A DNA stretch of 64,000 nt, from assembly GCA_043228905.1 (NCBI GenBank), contig JBHGNT010000003.1, forward strand, positions 12,834,001 through 12,898,000. The letters are read 5' to 3'. Position numbers and translations under genes: made by a program. Numbering within the stretch: the stretch's first letter is position 1; every line of letters begins with the position of its first letter. The notes beneath the pieces were generated by a model that searched no databases, was not told the DNA's origin, and saw nothing but the letters and a program-made list of their open reading frames with translations. The DNA is from Azolla caroliniana (lineage: Eukaryota > Polypodiophyta). Of this stretch, positions 43,190-52,850 are shown in pieces.

Positions 43190-45340
43190 TCACACCGTTA
43201 GGAATTGGACCGATCTTTGGTTGTCAAGACTCTTTATTCGTGCAAAGGCTGCTCCATTATCGAACACTCTGGTCTCCATCTGAGATGATGTGATATAAGG
43301 TTGCCCTAGGATGACAGGATGCGACGCCAATTCTTGTACGAAGAAGTGTTGATCCATCTCCACATCCCCGATCGTGACTTTGACATTGGGACAAGCTCCG
43401 TACAAATCCTCCGTAGACTTTGTTGCCGCGCGAATCTTCCATCTGTGGTTTGTATTGATTGGCCATCTTCCTTTTTTGTAGAAGTCGGTTGACATGAGGT
43501 TGATCTCCGAGTCGTGGTCGATCAAGGCTACCATGGTCTCTTTCTTCTCCCCGATCTTCACCGGCGTCTCCGTTGTCGCTCGTGCCCAATGAGGTCGAGT
43601 GTAGTGGTTGTCCACCATATCTTCATCGATTTCATCTCTTGCCATCGTTATGGCATTCGTTTTTGCTTTTTGCGGCTTCTCTTCTTCCTCGTCCGATTGT
43701 TGTCTCTTTCTCTTTACAAGGTCCGTGATCGTGTCACGGAACTCCTTCTTCATAATGCCAAGCAATTCCCTCAAGGACAAAGTTACGTGGCTATCAAGAA
43801 CTCGTTCTTCGAGAATCTTCTTTAGGTCCGTCATCTGCTCTATGTCCGACCTTAGCTTATAGGTAGGTATAGTCCTTGTCCTCCGAGCGGGGTCTTCGAC
43901 ACCAACCTTCACGGGCCGAACCGTTTCTTCAACTCGTATGCCCGGCTCCCCTTTTCGGCTTGATTCTCGTTCCTCCGTTTGTAAAGGTCGACTCGTCTCC
44001 GCATCGTCCTTCTTTTTCTCGTTCCTTGTTTCATGTCTTTTTGATGGGCCTTGCTCTTCTATTCTCTTTCTCTTTTCTTCGACGAACACCTCGTGGTTGT
44101 CGCACATCACCTCTGCGAGTATGGTGTTGTCGTCCACCGGATCCGACCACCCGGTTATGCTTTGCACGCTTCGGTCTGCAAGCTCTACCTCGTTCAATGT
44201 GACTTTTCCCTTCTTCTCATATTCAAGAACGGAAGTCCAAAACTTTGCTCCCGCTCTAGCAGCTTCAGTCTTGTCTTTCCCGACTCTTATTCCGGCCGAC
44301 GCAACATAGTGCATCGCATCCACATGAGTCGCATCGGCATCCTCCATAGATTTCTTCATTCCTCCTCTTCCGAAATTCACCCGTAGGGGTCTTCTAGTCT
44401 CGCTTGAGCAGATCATGTTGTCCTCTATGTATACGATATTTTGTCGAATCGCCTCTCGAAGGCTCGCACAATCCCTTCTCATGTGGTCCATGCTATCGCA
44501 CCACACGCATCTAAAGGGTTCTTTTCCTTTAGGGCCCCGACGATTCATGTTGGCTAGCGTGACCTTCTCGAACATCTTCGCTAGCTCTTCAATGATGTTG
44601 TCATCAATCTTCTTTTCTTCCACGTTACTTTGTCTTGGCGGCTCAGCTACTTTCGGCGGTCTTGCTTTCTCTGTGGTAGTCGGTCCCGTCAAGTCGGTGT
44701 CATCAACCCATTGGCGACGCTTGTCGAGCCTATTGCATGCCCGCTTCACCGCGATCCAGTCTGCTACGAGCCCATTTGCTTGGGTATCATCTTCGAGAAG
44801 AGTCCCCAACTCCTGTCTATCCTTTATGTCCACGGCCTTCAAGAAGTACAAAGTCTTGTCCTCTTCAAGCAACACTTGGTCCGTATTGGGGAGACGACTA
44901 AACATCTGGTCGAATTCGTCGTACACCCTCGAGACGCTCATCTTCTTATTCTTCTTCTCTATCCACTTCATCAGGGCATGTCGAGTCATCCTCGTTGAGT
45001 CTTCAGTCACGAACTCCGCTTGTATCGTTTTCTTGAACTCGGACCATGCTGTCTTACCTTCTTGAAGCTCGATGACGCATCTTTGGATGTTGTTGGCGAC
45101 AACTCTCTTGAAGCTTGCGATTTGACGTGCCTCGGACACGTCCCTCTGATTCATCTCCCTTCTATATGCATCAAGGAACTTCGTAACATTCCTTCCATCG
45201 AATTGGCCCTCGAGCTCTACGACACGATCAACAACCTTCTCCACACTCGCGTCGTTGTCCCGAGATCTCATCATTTGCTCGACGATTAGCATCATCCTTT
45301 CGAGCTCTCCCGCTTGGTTGCTTGAGGACGCCATCTCCAA
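43190..45340 (-). CDS. gag: Gypsy-B gag-protease, 716 aa
   Basis: An uninterrupted frame starts MEMASSSNQAGELERMMLIV. Residues 30-200 are helical and match a retrotransposon Gag capsid (FDGRNVTKFLDAYRREM, FKKTIQAEFVTEDSTRMTR). The knuckle CVWCDSMDHMRRDC lies at 278-291. A long charged region (about 330-590) includes EEEKPQKAKTN. Near 605-618 is VALIDHDSEINLMS, the position of the aspartic protease motif normally written ALIDTGSEINLM. The DTG is DHD here, so the active site may be dead. The domain ends with HPVILGQPYI. A TGA at 43190 and a frame change separate it from RT. Confidence 0.9.
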   Translation of the reverse strand: MEMASSSNQAGELERMMLIVEQMMRSRDNDASVEKVVDRVVELEGQFDGRNVTKFLDAYRREMNQRDVSEARQIASFKRVVANNIQRCVIELQEGKTAWSEFKKTIQAEFVTEDSTRMTRHALMKWIEKKNKKMSVSRVYDEFDQMFSRLPNTDQVLLEEDKTLYFLKAVDIKDRQELGTLLEDDTQANGLVADWIAVKRACNRLDKRRQWVDDTDLTGPTTTEKARPPKVAEPPRQSNVEEKKIDDNIIEELAKMFEKVTLANMNRRGPKGKEPFRCVWCDSMDHMRRDCASLREAIRQNIVYIEDNMICSSETRRPLRVNFGRGGMKKSMEDADATHVDAMHYVASAGIRVGKDKTEAARAGAKFWTSVLEYEKKGKVTLNEVELADRSVQSITGWSDPVDDNTILAEVMCDNHEVFVEEKRKRIEEQGPSKRHETRNEKKKDDAETSRPLQTEERESSRKGEPGIRVEETVRPVKVGVEDPARRTRTIPTYKLRSDIEQMTDLKKILEERVLDSHVTLSLRELLGIMKKEFRDTITDLVKRKRQQSDEEEEKPQKAKTNAITMARDEIDEDMVDNHYTRPHWARATTETPVKIGEKKETMVALIDHDSEINLMSTDFYKKGRWPINTNHRWKIRAATKSTEDLYGACPNVKVTIGDVEMDQHFFVQELASHPVILGQPYITSSQMETRVFDNGAAFARIKSLDNQRSVQFLTV

Positions 45341-45401
45341 GTATTAATCTCGACTTGATCCTTCCTACCACCTATTTCACGTCGGGTTCACCACTTAATT
45401 A

Positions 45402-46442
45402 TGTCGTGAAGATCCGTCACTACGCGCGGATCGTGAGGCGGAACCGCCGGGGTTCTAGACGGGAAGGATTCAAAGTTGGTACAAGCTTTGGCGCAAGCTT
45501 TAGCGAGAAAGTACTTAAGATAGATTGGGAAAGAGAGAAGTTGAGATTGATTGAACTTTTAACTTTAGATTTAAGAAATAAGTTACACGATCAATTTGAT
45601 AACGAATTTCCTCTTCTTAATTTCATAAAAAAAAAACGTGTTTTTTCTCCTTCCCCTTCCTTCTTTTATAGATGCTCTCATGCATATGATGCATGTGAGG
45701 GTACAAGACATGCATAAATTGCATGTTTGCCATTTGGCGCTTATGTGGTGCATGATAACCATGTCACTCATTTTAGCTCTCATGTATGAGAATTTACATG
45801 TAAAAGTACAATGATAGAAATATAAATTCAACTAAATGGCATGGCTTAATGGTAAGCCAATTGACTCCTAACTTGGAGGTGCAAGGTTCGAATCTTTACT
45901 TGCCCTCCTTGTATATGTATATATGTATATATATTTATATATTTATTTATCTAGTCGCCGGATGCCGTCGTCTCACCACCGCCGGATACCGTCGCCTGTT
46001 GCCGTCGGTTACCGGTGCCCCGCCGGATGCCGGATCACCGGCTCCATCGCAAGTCCGGTTTTGGTTGGCCAAAACCCTTTACGAGTAGCTAGCCCACCTC
46101 CACTCTTAGTTCAAGTTACCTTGAACTCTCTATGCTCCACACATAAACACAAAGATAATATCTTTTGCTCTACCTTATATACGATGAGAGCCGTATTTGT
46201 CGTGCCTATGTGGGATATCTCACAATTGTCTCTTTTCCTTTCACAAACTTTATACGCTCATATCTTGACATTTAGTTATCTGTTTCTCGTGTAATAAAGT
46301 GCATTCGAAACCTCCATCATTTTGTACTTAGATATTAAATTGATTTAAAATGTTATCTTCACAATTATAGTATTATGTGATTCATACTCGATTTCGTACG
46401 TTTTATGGGATTTTCACACTATTGACGAAAATCTTCACGACA
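45402..46442 (-). repeat. Gypsy-B 5' LTR
   Basis: It matches 38531-39578 with scattered differences. The ends are TGTCGTGAAG and CTTCACGACA. It carries the second copy of the tRNA-like module and a shorter GCCGTCG-rich stretch. Confidence 0.93.
45834..45905 (+). other. tRNA-like module antisense in Gypsy-B 5' LTR
   Basis: A box TGGCTTAATGG and B box AGGTTCGAATC are kept. The central triplet differs from the left copy (CTCCTAA against CTCTTAA), and the T-arm reads GCAAGG, loop, CTTTA. Confidence 0.62.
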
Positions 46443-49263
46443 ATGCTTTCCGACCTCGATGCAGATATGGACTGCCAAACACTCTCTGAAGCCGCCAAGA
46501 AATGGCTACGACAACACGGATTGGAGGGGTTCCTCACAATCATGGAGGCACCACCACACAGAGAAGCCGACAAGATCATCAAAGAAATTGACACCGAGCT
46601 GATCACGGAGGAAGCGATCCATGCACTAATAGGCCTTCCAAAGGGGGGCATCTATACTATTGACAACCCTACCTCTGAATGGCTCATCAAATACTTCGGC
46701 GAGTATTCTCTGGCCAACAAGGGCTACAGGACATAGGGCGGAGAAGATATGTTATTCCGAGAAATCGCCCATGTACTCCAGGAGTTCGGCCACGTATACC
46801 CTCGACCCCCCTTATGCCTCAGAACCGAGCAGGCTTGATCATCGCAACATACGAAGGGGTCAAGGTGGATTGGCCGGTGCTGATCGCCGACGAATTACGT
46901 GCGGCTATTGACACCGTAAGAGGTAAGGAAGCCAAAGAAGGCCGGAAAATATGGCATGCGGTGGTGCAATGGCTCACCCTAGTGGCGCCACCTGTCGAGC
47001 CCATCCAGACCAAGAAGCGGGGAAGAGTAACGGACGGCACCCCGAAAGCTACTTCAAAATGACAGCATCTGTTGGCCACCAAGACCACTAAGGGGAAGAC
47101 AACCGACACGGAGCAGGCGGCGAAGGAGCGCTCGCCATCCAGAAGTAGTCGACGGACACGCAGGAGGAGACACTGGCACGGCCCCTGAAGAGCACACTCC
47201 GCCGACCGGTGCAGCAAGAAACGAACACCCCGGCGGCAAGAATGAATGTCGGGACTCAAGGGGAGGAAACGGAGGAAGAACCTACGGAGCACCTCCAGCG
47301 GCGACCGACGACGAGCACCGCAGAATTAGTCGGGAAGCGTTCGGACCCCCAGAAGGATGGAACGCCTTTACCCCACACTGAGAATCCCACGCCAAGGGAG
47401 GAACCAGACTCAGAAGCCCCTGCACAACAGGCAATACCGGTGGGTCAGGAAACGACAAGCCCCGAAATGCAAGCGTCGGTAATGCAAGTGCCACCTTCCT
47501 CAACCGGCCAAGAACAAGGAGAACAAGAGCGGCCAGCCGAAACACAACTGAAACCTGAACGGCAAAGTGGTCAGCAGGCAGAGTCGGAATTGCAGCTGAA
47601 CGCAGGTAGGCGGGACCGGCCACTGGCAAGTGAACCCATCAGCCAACCCTCCGTGTAGACGCAACAACAGGGCACCGGCAGCCAATGGCTCCGGTGGATA
47701 GGAGAGCAGGTTGCCGGAGTGATACTACATGTAGAGGCGGAAGAACGAGCGTAGATGGAACGGTTGCTAGTCACAATCGATGAACTAGAGACGGCCCGGT
47801 CAAGGATCCGGTGCCTTGAACAAGACTTGGATCGGGTCACAGAAGACATGGCCAAAATGGCCTTAACCGCAACACAGATCCAAGCATCGGTGACTCCGAT
47901 GGATGTACAGAATAAAGAAACAACCACGCCTGTACACACGAATAAGACCCCGAAGACAGAAACCGTGCCGGAGAAAGATGCGGCGCAAGCCCAAGAGCTT
48001 GCCAAATTAAGGGACAAACTTGCCGCACAAGAAGCACTACGGAGCCGCGAACGAGATTTGAAGAAAACGACAGAAGAGGAGTTAAAGAAGACTGTTGAAA
48101 ACCTCCGCCGGGCAGAAGAAAATTTGCGGAAAGGGCATCAAGCTTACGATTGGCTAAAGGAGGAAAAAGGAAAATTGTTGCAGGAGAAGGACAAGCTGCG
48201 ACGGATGGTGGAAACGGAAATCGAAAGGATGAAAGAATAACTCCGTCAACAAAAGGACTGGGAAGACCGCGCTCGCCGGCAAATCAACCAGAGGTTGAAG
48301 TAGAAGACAGAGGACTTCGACCACCTACACCGGAACTTTAAGAGCTTGGACACGGAGCATAAGCAACAGCAGGAAAGGATGGCCGAGCTCCGGTAAGAAG
48401 TTGATTGGGCCACGACGGCACTCGCCGACGAACGGGCTGAGAATACAAAGCTATTGGAGGAAGCGGCGAGGGACCGGATGGAGCTCCACAAGCAGCACCA
48501 TGACGAAAAGGAGAGGGTGACAATGGTGTTACAGAAGTTGCAAAACATCTATCAAAGTCAATTGTCGCATTATAGGGAGCAGGAAGCGGAGACGGTCAGA
48601 ATCATCAACCAATTGAAAGAGGAGCGACAAGCCACGGAGAACAAATCACAGATGAGAATGGAACGGATCCAGTGCATCCTCTGGGCATGGCTAAACAAGA
48701 CCAAACGCTTGATTGACGAGAGCTCCGTGAGATGGTGGATGAAATGGGCGTAGAATACGGCTAAACTCCAGTTGCTCAGGGCGGACGCGGAAAACCGGCG
48801 GAAGGAAGGTGAGCACTGTTACATGCTCACATCGGAGGACTTCACCGCCATAAAGGATGAGCTGGTAGAAGATTTTACAACTTTGGCGGATGAGCAATTG
48901 TTGCAGGTCCGACAACTCATAGCTCAACTGGACGACGATCGGATGAATGCTCAAATCCAGTTTGAGAGCTATGAGCGGTCCCAGCTTAGGGAAGAAAAAG
49001 GAAGGCATGCGGCAACAGTCAACCTAAGTGATGAGGAACCGTCGCCGGTACAAGGACCAGACGGGGAGTAGGCCGGGGTAAGTCAACCAGAGACAACTCT
49101 GACGGAGGAAACAATGAAGGAAACGCTGGTGCCAGAGCAACAATCGGAGTCACAGCCGGAGTCACAGCAGCCACAACAACAGCCACAACAACAACAACAA
49201 ATTCCAGTCGACCCATTGGAGACCCTGGAGCAAAGCATCCTGGATATCTTGGACGAAGAGTAA
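46443..49263 (+). pseudogene. Gypsy-A ORF3: env-position protein with long coiled coil
   Basis: It starts MLSDLDADMDCQTLSEAAKK, right at the inner edge of Gypsy-B. The N-terminal part has WLRQHGLEGFLTIMEAPPH and, after a shift near 46815, LIIATYEGVKVDWPVLIADE. A Pro/Glu/Gln-rich middle follows (47209-47660). From about 47755 to 49070 a heptad-rich coiled coil dominates (AQELAKLRDKLAAQEALRSR, KKTTEEELKKTVENLRRAEE). It ends in a Gln run (QQPQQQPQQQQQIP) and LETLEQSILDILDEE. From 47209 onwards it is one frame with stops at 47656, 47752, 48238, 48301, 48394, 48751 and 49069, all TAG or TAA. No signal peptide or membrane segment is evident, so it is not a typical envelope protein. Function is unknown. 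Gypsy-F has a homologous ORF. Confidence 0.8.
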
Positions 49264-49315
49264 AGGGCCGGTGTGGGATTCGACGTACAAGGTACTGTCC
49301 CACGGGCGTGCCATG

Positions 49316-49773
49316 TGTTACCCGGCCGACGAAGGAGCTAAGGACACCAAGACTAGGGTGTGAAAAGGGGAATTGTTATTTGGGAATCTATTGTAATTAC
49401 TAGTCTTAATATATTAATATATGAGAAAATGTGGACGGACGGACCGGAATCGGTATGCCGATCCAGATCCGGACTGATCCCGAATAGGTGCCGGTTGGCA
49501 CCGTTTTGTAATTCACACCGGTGACCTATATAAAGGGCCGGTTACAATGTAATCATCAACAGAGAGTAATATAAACCTTTTGTTAATCATTGAGTATTGT
49601 TCACCGTTCTGTGCTTATTGTATATCTTACGCGTGTTAATGACGTATTACTAAGTAACCAATTAAGGTCCAATTAAGCGTTGTGTCGTAAGTTATCTCGC
49701 TGTAACACCCTTTGGTGAAGTGTCTTAAGTGGACACCCTCTGTTAGGCTGTTGTCCGGCCCTAAGGATTAACA
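49316..49773 (+). repeat. Gypsy-A 3' LTR
   Basis: It is 458 bp long, like the 5' LTR, with few differences (for example GGCACCGTTTTGTAATTCACACC against TACTTCGCACC). It is followed by the GTCGT duplication at 49774-49778. Confidence 0.95.
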
Positions 49774-49778
49774 GTCGT

Positions 49779-49883
49779 TGCTGCCTGAAGTTCTTGAACA
49801 AAGTTTCGTAAGCTCGCATTCTCATGTTGGAGTTGATGCAACACCGCCAAAATTTGCTCAAGGTTACTAAATGATTCTAACAT
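49779..49883 (-). pseudogene. gag: Chromovirus-C gag, N-terminal piece
   Basis: ATG at 49883 starts MLESFSNLEQILAVLHQLQH, continuing ENASLRNFVQELQAAT up to the Gypsy-A border. The reading direction and position fit the gag remainder at 31161-32083. The heptad spacing of Leu suggests an N-terminal coiled coil. Confidence 0.8.
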
Positions 49884-50270
49884 GATAGTATATTGAGAAA
49901 GAAGACAAAAAGAAGGAAGGAGATCAATCTATCATGGATGAACAATTGGAAGACAAAGAGATGGGTAAGTTGATGACATAGAGAGATGGATAAGTTGATG
50001 ACAATGAGTACGAATATCTATTCCATGACTGGTGTTGATCTCCTTGATGTTAACAAGGGAGATCAACCCTTTTTATACATATAGTGATGCATGATAAGCA
50101 TGCTCATGCCAAGTCATAAATACTATAATATTAAGCATATTGATTCTTGCATGCCAAGTCTTACATACTCAGTCTTACATACCACTCTTTATACAAAGGT
50201 TTAAAGTCTAAAGTCTTTCTAGGAGAAATATATATATACAAGGACCTAAGGCTTGAATTCGACTCGATGT
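49884..50270 (-). repeat. Chromovirus-C leader and 5' LTR region (outer end lost)
   Basis: On the minus strand a TATA box (GTATAAAAA, plus 50070-50078) is followed by a hairpin (50034-50067) and CACCAGTCATGGA, then the leader to gag. The right edge merges into copia fragment L near 50270, so the U3 end is not defined. The layout matches the segment 2936-3480. Confidence 0.6.
50034..50067 (-). promoter_or_regulatory. Hairpin immediately downstream of TATA, Chromovirus-C LTR
   Basis: GTTGATCTCCTTG pairs with CAAGGGAGATCAAC, with a 1 nt bulge and a 7 nt loop. It starts 2 bp downstream of the TATA box. The arm sequence is unrelated to that of the hairpin at 3093-3120, but position and fold agree. 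Confidence 0.65.
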
Positions 50271-51262
50271 TCATGACACCTGTTTAGTCCGGGGGTTATA
50301 ACACTTATACCCCTTCTGTTCATGTGAGTAGCCAACGAGTATGCACTTCTCCGATTTCGGATCCAGCTTCCTCCGCTTCTCATCTGGTACATGCACATAT
50401 GTTATGCTACCAAATATCCGATGGTGTCTCAAATTCGGCTTCCGCCTGAAATACAACTCATGTGCTGACACCTTGTCCCCGATCTGGTTTTGGATGTAAA
50501 CGGTCGTCCACACCACCTTAGCCGAATAGAATTTGGGCATGATGTTCTCCTCCAGCGTTGCTCTTGCCGCGTCAACAATCGACCAGTTCTTTCTTTCGGC
50601 CACACTGTTTTGTTCCGGTGTATATCGACAGCTCAATTCTTTCTGAATTCCTTTTTGTTGTAGATAACTGTTGAATTGGCCGGAAAAGTATTCTTTTCTG
50701 CCATCCGACCGCAAGCACTTTATCTTCCTCCCCGTTTCCCTTTAGAGTAAGCTTTGAAGGTTCCGAAAACAGTTGAAGACTTCACTTTTCTTCTCGGTGA
50801 GGTAGATCCACGTGTGCCGGCTGTAGTCCTCAATGAAGGAGACGAAATACCAACTCCCACCAAGACTAACGTTCTATGATGGTCCCCATACATCCTTGAA
50901 TGGATTAGATCGAGCTTGTTATGGCTCTGGTTTCGTTCGGTGGGGAATGGAAGCCGGTGTTTCTTCCCGAATCGGTAGGCTTCAGATATTTGGGCCTTCC
51001 AGCCACTAAACTTCGACAATCCGAACACAACTTGTTTCGATTGCAGATCTTGAAGCCTCCGGTAGTTGACATGGTCAATCCGCTTATGCCAAAGATCGAT
51101 GTCCGATTCAATCTTTTTCCTTTGGCAAACATGGCAGTACCGACGTCATTTGTGTTGAGGGTGAACATCCTCCCTTCCCTACGCCCTTGTGCGATTATCC
51201 GGCTTTCTTCCTTGATGAAGCACTTGAGGTGCGTAAACCACACCTCCATTCCCTGGTCGACG
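50271..51262 (-). pseudogene. pol: Copia L fragment (D family): integrase region
   Basis: Right to left: IVDQGMEVWFTHLKCFI (end of protease/pre-integrase, as in Copia D), TQGRREGRMF, the HHCC zinc region with damage, then the core. CLRSDGRKEYFSGQF and PEQNSVAERKNWS mark the second Asp and the Glu, and the end reads YIQNQIGDKVSAHELYF, GSITYVHVPDEKRRKLD and ILVGYSHEQKGYK. It keeps Gln codons where Copia D has stops. Both ends are truncated: the H repeat on the right and Chromovirus-C sequence on the left. Confidence 0.88.
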
Positions 51263-51919
51263 ATTTTGGACTAGGAGGAGGAGAATTTTCAGACATATAG
51301 GAATGTAAATAGATTATAAGAAAGAGATAGAAAGTTGTGAATCCCACGAATATAGTGAATTAGTTTAACTTCATATTTAAAATCAAAGTGATAAATTGAA
51401 ATAGTTTAGAATACATTAGAGTAGATTGAGAAAAGAGATCAAATCTTGTGAATCCCACAAGTATTATATTAATCAATATTTTGATTGTAATCAGAACCCA
51501 AGAATCCATCCTCACCAATACATCTTTTCTTTCCCCACATATAGTGATGGAAGAGGCTACTTATAGCTTACCATATGGAAAACATCATGCTTTCTCTAAA
51601 GTGTTCATACACACTAGATGTGCACGAATAGTTTTTCTTCTAATTATAGTGTTTACGCATGCTAGGTGTGCATGAGTAACTTTTTCTATAAAACTTTTTC
51701 TTTTAGTAAAGTTTTATGCATGCTACACGTGTATAAGTATCTATACTTTAAAGATACTTTTCTAGATACTAAATCTATAATTATATCACTCATGACGAGT
51801 TGGTACAATGGTTAGGTTTGAGTTTGTTTACTTGGAGGCTCAAACAGGGTTTGAATCTTGCCCTATGCATGTAATATATTTGCTTCTTTTTCTTTATTTT
51901 TATTGAATCGGGCACTCCG
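51263..51919. repeat. H repeat, right copy
   Basis: It matches 20683-21356 along its length, with small indels (a deletion near 51635 removes about 20 bp). It begins exactly where copia L stops and ends GGGCACTCCG. Both copies have the same orientation. Confidence 0.78.
51790..51868 (+). other. tRNA-like module in H repeat (right)
   Basis: GAGTTGGTACAATGGTTAGG and GGGTTTGAATCTTGCCC recur as in the left copy. Here TTTGAG and CTCAAA form a 6 bp stem in the middle, better than in the left copy. Confidence 0.5.
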
Positions 51920-52850
51920 TACATATTTCACGTAATGTACGAAGTACACTACGACAACGCGAACCGCATAATTCAGATTCATTCGGTAGTGGCGCTATTG
52001 GACGGGCTTGGCATTCGTTGATAGATGTATTTGGTGCTCGTAAAATTTCAGGTGGAGCCCCTTCATAGCTTCGTGCGACCAGGAAAATACATCCCTGTAC
52101 TCTCGTAACAGCTCAATCATAGTCGTCTTTTGTAGAGTTGGCAAATCCTTGGCTATGGAAACCGGTCGTGGCTCCTCGACGGTCCCGAAATTGATTTCTT
52201 CTATGGCCGAGACCTTGACACGTTGGGATACCTCCATTTTGCGGTTGAACACTTCCTGTGCTTGACGGAGCTCTATAATTGCATCCACGTCCGGCTCGTA
52301 GATGCCGTCATTGGCTATCGTGGGTTTGATGTAAGCGTCGACAGTTCCGATAACGTCAATTTCGAACAAAGGTACGAGCCACGGATTTTCTTTGAGGTAT
52401 TGATCCACTTCTTCATCATCCAGTCCTCTAGCATGTGGATTTCTTCTGCATACAACGACATTAGCTCTTACGTTGTGGGTGCACATTCTTGAGTCGGCAC
52501 CTGAATCTTGGTTCGGTGAAAGCTAATATTATTATGTTGCCAATTTTGTTTGATATTTGTTGTGCGCAACCATGGTCGTCCTAAAAGAAGGGGGGGTATG
52601 CTCCCGGTGCATACAATGGTAGTACCGCCACCAATATTTTGAATGCATGGCCGCCTACCATGATTCCTAGTTTTCGCAACAATCCCAAACGTTGAATTGA
52701 TCAGGTGTCAGCCATGCGGAGCCAAAATGGAAAAGCTTCCCAAGTTGCAATGCCCAGGCGGCTATAGGCATCTATACTAATGACATTTACCCTGAACTGC
52801 CATCAATTATGCACCTTGATATCTCTTCCCCCTTGATGACGATCTTTATG
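51920..52850 (-). pseudogene. pol: Gypsy-P fragment: protease to RT entry (A/M family)
   Basis: Right to left: IVIKGEEISRCIIDGSSG (protease active site region, about 52850-52790), a decayed domain with HFGSAWLTPD, PPSFRTTMVAHNKYQTKL, then from 52486 an open stretch GLDDEEVDQYLKENPWLVPL, VSQRVKVSAIEEINFGTVEE, FYEHQIHLSTNAKPVQ and RHYRMNLNYAV. It stops at the start of RT, near 51958. The last 38 bp to the H repeat are unassigned. It could be the 5' half of an element like F. Confidence 0.85.

Larger units (their letters stand above)
38531..46442 (-). mobile_element. Gypsy-B, complete Ty3/gypsy element of a divergent lineage
   Basis: The LTRs 38531-39578 (1048 bp) and 45402-46442 (1041 bp) begin TGTCGTGAAGAT and end ATCTTCACGACA (one base changed in the left copy). 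On the minus strand the order is 5' LTR (right), a candidate primer site (45378-45393, TGGTGAACCCGACGTG), gag-protease, RT to integrase, a purine tract (GGTTTGGTGGGGGTGGA, 39595-39579) and 3' LTR. The flanks ACGC and ATGC suggest an eroded 4 to 5 bp duplication. It sits between pol and ORF3 of Gypsy-A. Confidence 0.93.
32084..49773 (+). mobile_element. Gypsy-A, complete Ty3/gypsy element with ORF3, interrupted by Gypsy-B
   Basis: The LTRs 32084-32541 and 49316-49773 are both 458 bp and nearly identical. A perfect 5 bp target-site duplication, GTCGT, surrounds the element, which sits in the gag of Chromovirus-C. The order is LTR, gag, protease, RT, RNase H, integrase, then (after the Gypsy-B insertion at 38531-46442) ORF3 and the 3' LTR. 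Without the insertion the element is about 9.8 kb. Coding regions have many stops and several small indels. It is a close relative of Gypsy-M. Confidence 0.95.

Noticed and set aside
43514-45289. Plus-strand frames opposite Gypsy-B gag (for example 44415-45065)
   Set aside because: They are shadows of the 716-codon gag-protease frame on the other strand.
46443-49263. Envelope glycoprotein
   Set aside because: ORF3 occupies the env position but shows no signal peptide, transmembrane segment or cysteine pattern. The coiled coil is cytosolic in character.
20640-51990. Gypsy-F and Gypsy-P as two halves of one element split by a single 30 kb insertion
   Set aside because: Both contain sequence for the same RT-entry codons and these differ, so a clean split is not supported. 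It is kept only as a hypothesis.
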